Program-made: the position numbers and the translations under genes | Shown: one piece after another, positions 21,350-25,281 of the stretch | How the letters are laid out: every line of letters begins with the position of its first letter | How positions within the stretch are numbered: the first letter of the stretch is position 1 | Assembly (NCBI GenBank): GCA_964502465.1 | Contig: CAZCWX010000699.1 | Location: 1 to 25,281, forward strand | Length of the DNA stretch: 25,281 nt | DNA from: CAZCWX01 sp964502465 | GTDB taxonomy: Bacteria > Desulfobacterota > Binatia > Bin18 | Reading direction: 5' to 3' | Notes under the pieces: generated by a model | What the model saw: only the letters and a program-made list of their open reading frames with translations | Database searches by the model: none | What the model was told of the DNA's origin: nothing

Positions 21350-23619
21350 AACGTTCTCAGCTCTCAGCCTTCAGCGGTCAGCAGCAGTGTAAGAGAGTAG
21401 GGATCGCACCCTGCCTCGAGTGGACTCAGGTGTTCGCGCTGCTCGTGATTGTATTGTTAACTCTGTCTTGTCACAAAGAGCCACTGCGTGCACAGCCGGC
21501 TCAGTCGATGCTCCCAGCACCCGTTGCACCACCCATCTTAGCGCCTCCATCTGATCCCTGGGCTGCGTATCGTCCGGTGCTCGCAGGAGACTCTCTGGAG
21601 AAACAACGTGAGATCTTTCAGCTTGGGTATCGCTTCTTCCAGGAAAAAAACTCCGAGGGTGCCCGCTTGTTTTTCGCGCGTACGCTTGAAGTCTACCATC
21701 CCCTCGCGGATTACAGTTTGTACTATCTCGGGATCCTCTCTCGCGAGGAAGGCCAGACCGAAGAGGCCGAGACGTTCTTCCTGCGTCTTCTGACCAATCA
21801 TCCTGACAGCGTTTGGGTAGACCGTACGGCTTTGGCACTCGCCACCTTCGCTTTGGCGGAAAACAACTGGGAAGCGGCGCTCCACTACGCTGAACGTGCA
21901 CGGACCGCCCGCATGGCCCCGGCTGCCGTTCGACATAAAGCTGCACTTATTGTGGCGCAAGCTCGGGAGGGGCAAGGAAACATCCCTGAAGCATATCGTT
22001 TGTACCAAGAAGTGCGACGCACAACCCCAGGATCAGGAACAGGCAAAATGGCTAAGACCCACGTCGAGCGGTTACGGACTCTGGCCCCAGAGCGCTTTGG
22101 ACTCCGCAACGATCGAGAATATCTGGAGGAAATCCGCCTGCTGACAAAAGAAGCCGACACCAGTAGGGTCACCGAGCTGACGCAGCAGTTTACTGCCCAG
22201 TTCCCCAACAGCGCGCTGCAGCCGGACGTGCAGACCCTGCTCGCAGCAGTATACAAAGGACAGGGGCGGGTCGAGGATGCCATAGCAGCCTGGAAGGAGA
22301 TTGTGACTCGCTACCCCGATAGTGCGGTAGCACCAACTGCCCTGCATTCATGGGCCTCATTACTGTGGAATAAAGATCGAGATAGCGAGGCGCGTGTCGT
22401 GTTCGAACGCCTGACACAGCGCTACCCTCAACATCGTCAGGCCGCTGAGGCATGGTATGCTATCGGTCGGATCTTTCAGGAGAAAAAAGATGATGATCGT
22501 GCGGCCGCAGCCTATCAACGCCTCGCAATCCTCTTCCCAGACAATGCGCATGCGCGTGAAGGTCGCTGGCGCCAGGCCTGGATGGCGTATCGTCGTGGCG
22601 ACTTCCGTCAGGCTGAGGAACTATTTACGTCCCTTGCCCGCTCTACTGCAGGAACGCCTGAAGGGGAGAGTGCGTTGTACTGGCAGGCTCGGTCAGCAGC
22701 ACAGCGCGGGCAAACAGAGAAAGCAGCGCAAGGGTACCAAGATCTCTTGCGCCGCTATCCGGATGGCTACTACGCCCTGTGGGCTGAAAAGTGGCTGCAA
22801 AAGACACCCCCGCCGCTCAATCCAGGGACAGATGGCACTGTCCCCTCTCCTTCTCTCTCTCCTGCACTCGACGCCCACTACCGCAAGAGCCAAGAGCTTG
22901 TGGCAATAGGGCTGTTGAGCCTGGCTCGCCGCGAACTTGATGTCGTCAAAGAACAGGCCCAGCGCGATCCTGCGTTTACCCGTTTTCTGCTGGCTGAGTA
23001 CAGTCGCGTGCAGGGTCATGCCGTTGCGTTACGCATGGCAGTGAGCCTCCTGCGTGAAAGCAAGGGCAATTGGCAGCGTTATCTCTACCCGCATGCGTAC
23101 TGGGAGATCGTCAGTATCCATGCCGAAGAGAAGCGACTCGACCCCTACTTGGTGCTCGCTCTCATTCGACAAGAAAGTTTGTTTGACCCGGAAGCGGTTT
23201 CCCCGGCGCAGGCGTATGGCCTGATGCAGCTCTTACCGAGCACGGCGGCACGGGTTGTACAAACATCAGCAGTGTCTCCTGCCAAACTCACCGATCCCAC
23301 GTTCAACATTGCCACCGGCACTGCCTATCTCCGCCAGCTTTTGGATCAGTTTGACGAAAATCTTATTATGGCGGTTGCGGCGTATAATGCTGGAGAGAAC
23401 GCAGTAGACAAATGGAAAGTGCGATACCCTGACTTAGAACCTGATGAGTTTGTCGAGAGCATCAGTTATCGGGAGACGCGGAACTACGTCAAACTCGTGT
23501 TGCGCAACTACCGTACGTATCAGCGGCTGTACGCAAAGGGGTTAGGAACTGGGGGGCAGGGATTAGTCAGCATAGAGAGAGAAGGCGGCCGACGCGAAAC
23601 CTCGCCCTTCAATCCGTAG
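21346..23619 (+). CDS. soluble lytic transglycosylase with TPR region (Slt70-like)
   Basis: This is a 757-residue periplasmic muramidase that cleaves peptidoglycan to 1,6-anhydro products. The N-terminal hydrophobic helix (VFALLVIVLLTLSC) ends at a possible but non-canonical lipobox and is followed by a Pro-rich linker. Residues 90-480 are TPR-like helical repeats (SLYYLGILSREEGQTEEAE, YQRLAILFPDNAHAREG). The SLT domain covers about 590-740: catalytic Glu610 in ALIRQESLFDP, YGLMQLLPSTAARV, and VAAYNAGENAV. The start at 21346 overlaps the AcuA-like stop in ATGA, which supports coupling. However, its first 13 codons are encoded by a heptad repeat, and a GTG at 21430 would begin at the hydrophobic helix. 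The C-terminal tail after YAKG is also repeat-encoded and lacks family similarity. Confidence 0.93.
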   Translation: MKRSQLSAFSGQQQCKRVGIAPCLEWTQVFALLVIVLLTLSCHKEPLRAQPAQSMLPAPVAPPILAPPSDPWAAYRPVLAGDSLEKQREIFQLGYRFFQEKNSEGARLFFARTLEVYHPLADYSLYYLGILSREEGQTEEAETFFLRLLTNHPDSVWVDRTALALATFALAENNWEAALHYAERARTARMAPAAVRHKAALIVAQAREGQGNIPEAYRLYQEVRRTTPGSGTGKMAKTHVERLRTLAPERFGLRNDREYLEEIRLLTKEADTSRVTELTQQFTAQFPNSALQPDVQTLLAAVYKGQGRVEDAIAAWKEIVTRYPDSAVAPTALHSWASLLWNKDRDSEARVVFERLTQRYPQHRQAAEAWYAIGRIFQEKKDDDRAAAAYQRLAILFPDNAHAREGRWRQAWMAYRRGDFRQAEELFTSLARSTAGTPEGESALYWQARSAAQRGQTEKAAQGYQDLLRRYPDGYYALWAEKWLQKTPPPLNPGTDGTVPSPSLSPALDAHYRKSQELVAIGLLSLARRELDVVKEQAQRDPAFTRFLLAEYSRVQGHAVALRMAVSLLRESKGNWQRYLYPHAYWEIVSIHAEEKRLDPYLVLALIRQESLFDPEAVSPAQAYGLMQLLPSTAARVVQTSAVSPAKLTDPTFNIATGTAYLRQLLDQFDENLIMAVAAYNAGENAVDKWKVRYPDLEPDEFVESISYRETRNYVKLVLRNYRTYQRLYAKGLGTGGQGLVSIEREGGRRETSPFNP
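21355..21382 (+). repeat. four NNTCAGC heptads inside the 5' end of the transglycosylase gene
   Basis: TCTCAGC, TCTCAGC, CTTCAGC and GGTCAGC are in exact 7-nt phase. They match the unit seen at 14459-14479 and encode the residues SQLSAFSGQ of the annotated N-terminus. Confidence 0.8.
22825..22844. repeat. inverted repeat in the linker-coding part of the transglycosylase gene
   Basis: GGGACAG and CTGTCCC flank a 6-base loop in a Pro/Ser-rich linker (PPLNPGTDGTVPSPSLSPAL) between the TPR region and the next helical segment. The same GGACAG/CTGTCC words occur in the terminator-like repeat at 13171-13241. Confidence 0.6.
23539..23566 (+). repeat. heptad repeat at the 3' end of the transglycosylase gene
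   Basis: GGGTTAG, GAACTGG, GGGGCAG and GGATTAG are contiguous 7-nt units. They encode the Gly-rich tail beyond the SLT domain (GLGTGGQGLV). Confidence 0.6.
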
Positions 23620-23625
23620 CCTTCT

Positions 23626-23670
23626 GCACAGGCACGTCACGTTCGTCCTGTGCTATCCTATAGCCTGTGC
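23626..23670. repeat. inverted/direct repeat in the convergent gap between slt and hpnR
   Basis: GCACAGG (23626-23632) is complementary to CCTGTGC at 23647-23653 and again at 23664-23670. The last copy lies within the hpnR 3' end. It may serve as a bidirectional terminator for the two convergent genes, although no clear T-run is present. Confidence 0.5.
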
Positions 23671-25143
23671 TTGCTCTGGTCGATGGATGTAGAGAGATTT
23701 CCGATCGAATTGTCCTATGGATGGGATCTGTGGGAGGGACATCTCGTAACGCACCGGCCGTTGATGGTCAGCAAGTTGTCGTTTCAGGTTGTACACCTGG
23801 TTAAACTTCCATAACATCCGGACAAAATTGGTCTGGCCTTGAGCCAAAAGCCTGGCAGCGATGAAGAACGTGTCACGCAACGCGGCAAAGCCGAGGTGCT
23901 TCTTGTTGATCACCTGCTGAGTCTGGACAAGTTCTTGATAGAACCGTTCGAGAGGAAGTTTGGTCGGCAGTACAGCATGCTGAACGTCAAAGAGCCGATA
24001 GTCACGGGTAGCAAGCTTGCGAGATTCTGTCGCCCACGTCTCTGTCCCAGGATACGGAGTGTTCACGGTAATGTGTACGATCTCGGGCACTGAGAGTGCC
24101 CACTCGCGGATCATGGCAAAGCGGCGTTCGTCCCAATCCGGATCAGCAATAATATTCACAGCCACAGTGATGCCCAAAGAACGCGCATACTCCAACGCCT
24201 CGAAGTTCTTCCCCAGTGTGACACGCTTGCGGTACAGCTTGAGACCTTCCTCATCGATCGCTTCCAGACCAAGGAACATGTATTCGAGTCCCAGCCGCTT
24301 CCAGTAGGCAAACACCTCTTTGTTCCGCAGCAGCACATCACCACGCGTTTCTAAATAGTATTGTTTGCGGATTCCCCGGCGTTCGATCTCGCGTGCCAAA
24401 GCGAGGCCCGCCTCTGGATAGATGAACGCCACATCATCGACAATGAAAACATTGGGCTCACGAATGGCGTGGAGATCTTCTATCGTTCGCTCAGGACTGT
24501 TTTGGCGATAGCTGCGACCATAAAACGTCCAGGCACTGCAAAAGGAACAGTCCCACGGACAGCCACGAGTAAATTCGATTGAGGCACAGGGGTCAAGTGT
24601 GCCAATAAAGTATTTGTGGCGCTGCGGAAGCAAATCGCGGGCAGGCGTAATACGGTCAAGGTGGTCAATGAGTTTCGGCGCAGGACCTTCCCCTTCTGCC
24701 GTCACGATGCCGGGAAGAGTACGGAGGTCGGCACGACCTGCTGCCTGCTCTAACAACTGGGGAGTGACCCCCTCCCCCTCACCACGGACGATGCAATCGA
24801 TAGCCCCTCCGGCATGCGCGATAATCTCGCGCGCGACAAAAGAAGCGCTGTGCCCTCCGGCGAACACGAAGCAGTCAGGGCGGCGATGACGGGTTTCGAT
24901 CGCCAGGTCAATCACCTCAGGAATGTTTGCTAAGTAGTTGAGCGAGAATCCTACGGCTTCAGGTCGCCAGTCGTCGAGCAGACGGAAGAAGTCCTCGTGG
25001 CGCGCAGTCTGCAAATCAAGCAGCCGGACAGCGTGCCCAGCCTGGCGGACAGCAGATGCGACCAATTCCACACCTAACGGCTCCAGACGAAGATAGATCT
25101 CTGAATACATGAGACAGCTGGGATGGATAAAGAGCACTCTCAT
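23653..25143 (-). CDS. hpnR: hopanoid C-3 methylase (B12-binding radical SAM)
   Basis: HpnR methylates hopanoids at C-3 of ring A, giving 3-methylhopanoids, membrane lipids used as geological biomarkers. This 496-residue protein has an N-terminal Rossmann-type cobalamin-binding domain (VLFIHPSCLMYSEIYLRLEP at residues 3-22, FAGGHSASFVARE near 94). The radical SAM domain has its cluster motif CPWDCSFC (Cys195, Cys199, Cys202) in the context RGCPWDCSFCSAWTFYGRSY. Further diagnostic segments are KQYYLETRGDVLLRNKEVF, GLEYMFLGLEAIDEEGLK and VNTPYPGTETW, all as I know them in characterised HpnR proteins. The start chosen is the ATG at 25143, with GAGGAGG 8-9 bases upstream; the frame extends to 25188 without support. 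No squalene-hopene cyclase or other hpn genes are in the window. It is convergent with the transglycosylase. Confidence 0.93.
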   Translation of the reverse strand: MRVLFIHPSCLMYSEIYLRLEPLGVELVASAVRQAGHAVRLLDLQTARHEDFFRLLDDWRPEAVGFSLNYLANIPEVIDLAIETRHRRPDCFVFAGGHSASFVAREIIAHAGGAIDCIVRGEGEGVTPQLLEQAAGRADLRTLPGIVTAEGEGPAPKLIDHLDRITPARDLLPQRHKYFIGTLDPCASIEFTRGCPWDCSFCSAWTFYGRSYRQNSPERTIEDLHAIREPNVFIVDDVAFIYPEAGLALAREIERRGIRKQYYLETRGDVLLRNKEVFAYWKRLGLEYMFLGLEAIDEEGLKLYRKRVTLGKNFEALEYARSLGITVAVNIIADPDWDERRFAMIREWALSVPEIVHITVNTPYPGTETWATESRKLATRDYRLFDVQHAVLPTKLPLERFYQELVQTQQVINKKHLGFAALRDTFFIAARLLAQGQTNFVRMLWKFNQVYNLKRQLADHQRPVRYEMSLPQIPSIGQFDRKSLYIHRPEQAQAIG

Positions 25144-25168
25144 CACACGTTCCTCCTCTTCCGCCAAG

Positions 25169-25281
25169 CTAGGGAATCTGTTCCCCAAACGCCCGGTTCA
25201 TTCGCTCTGTAAGATCCTCAATCGCTAGACAGCCCCCCTCCTTCGCGCTCCCGGAGTGCGGCCAGCAGCTTACGCGGCAAT
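25169..25281 (-). pseudogene. 3' end of an unidentified minus-strand gene, apparently frameshifted
   Basis: Reading leftward from the window edge, one frame gives LPRKLLAALREREGGGLSSD and stops at 25218. The frame next to it gives LAIEDLTERMNRAFGEQIP and stops at 25169, 25 bases before hpnR. Both pieces look like charged helical protein sequence. Removing one base from the six-G run (C6 at 25233-25238 on the plus strand) would join them. Either this is a true frameshift, a sequence error, or only the upstream piece is coding. The family is not recognisable from so short a piece. Confidence 0.45.

Overview
The window is about 25 kb of a bacterial chromosome with moderately high GC content. It is densely packed and reads as metabolic and envelope housekeeping DNA, with no phage, plasmid, CRISPR or rRNA/tRNA signal. 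The organism is Gram-negative: it has an RND pump, an outer-membrane factor, several lipoproteins and a periplasmic lytic transglycosylase. A hopanoid C-3 methylase, PF04909-type amidohydrolases, many SDRs and heptanucleotide repeats between genes together suggest an uncultured soil or marine lineage such as Binatota, Tectomicrobia or a relative. This placement is inference only.

Layout, left to right. Positions 1-4675 hold the end of an RND multidrug efflux operon: an inner-membrane permease cut at the window edge, then an OprM/NodT-type outer-membrane factor. Positions 4772-7854 hold a probable catabolic operon of a PF04909 amidohydrolase, a crotonase-fold protein and an SDR oxidoreductase. 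Positions 7945-9576 (minus) hold a DJ-1/PfpI protein closely resembling isonitrile hydratase, followed by a MOSC protein. A PspC-domain peptide follows (9770-9988). The next intergenic region contains a 196-bp element bounded by 26-bp inverted repeats (10055-10250). Positions 10295-14456 hold mostly single genes on the plus strand: an atypical NAD(P)-binding epimerase, an isochorismatase-like hydrolase, a lipoprotein cyclophilin, a secreted PNPOx-fold protein, an NTF2-like protein and a nitroreductase. Positions 14568-16600 hold a membrane protein and threonine dehydratase. Positions 16613-19477 (minus) hold a likely transcription unit of a methyltransferase, a small coiled-coil protein, an SDR and a lipoprotein.

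The 653-bp gap at 19478-20130 is not empty. It holds two hairpins and the decayed N-terminus of an AAA_14/DUF4143-type ATPase (19720-19929, minus). Positions 20131-23619 hold a tightly coupled trio: a GNAT resembling protein-lysine acetyltransferase catalytic domains, an AcuA-like GNAT, and a TPR-containing Slt-type lytic transglycosylase. The minus-strand gene at 23653-25143 is hpnR. Upstream of it, at the window edge, is the tail of another minus-strand gene that appears frameshifted in a G6 run.

The strongest candidates for a second look are the pair of acetyltransferases (possible acetyl-CoA synthetase control), the MITE-like element, the ATPase remnant, the heptad repeats that have entered coding termini and apparently form a terminator, and the G9 tract in a predicted surface loop of the outer-membrane factor.
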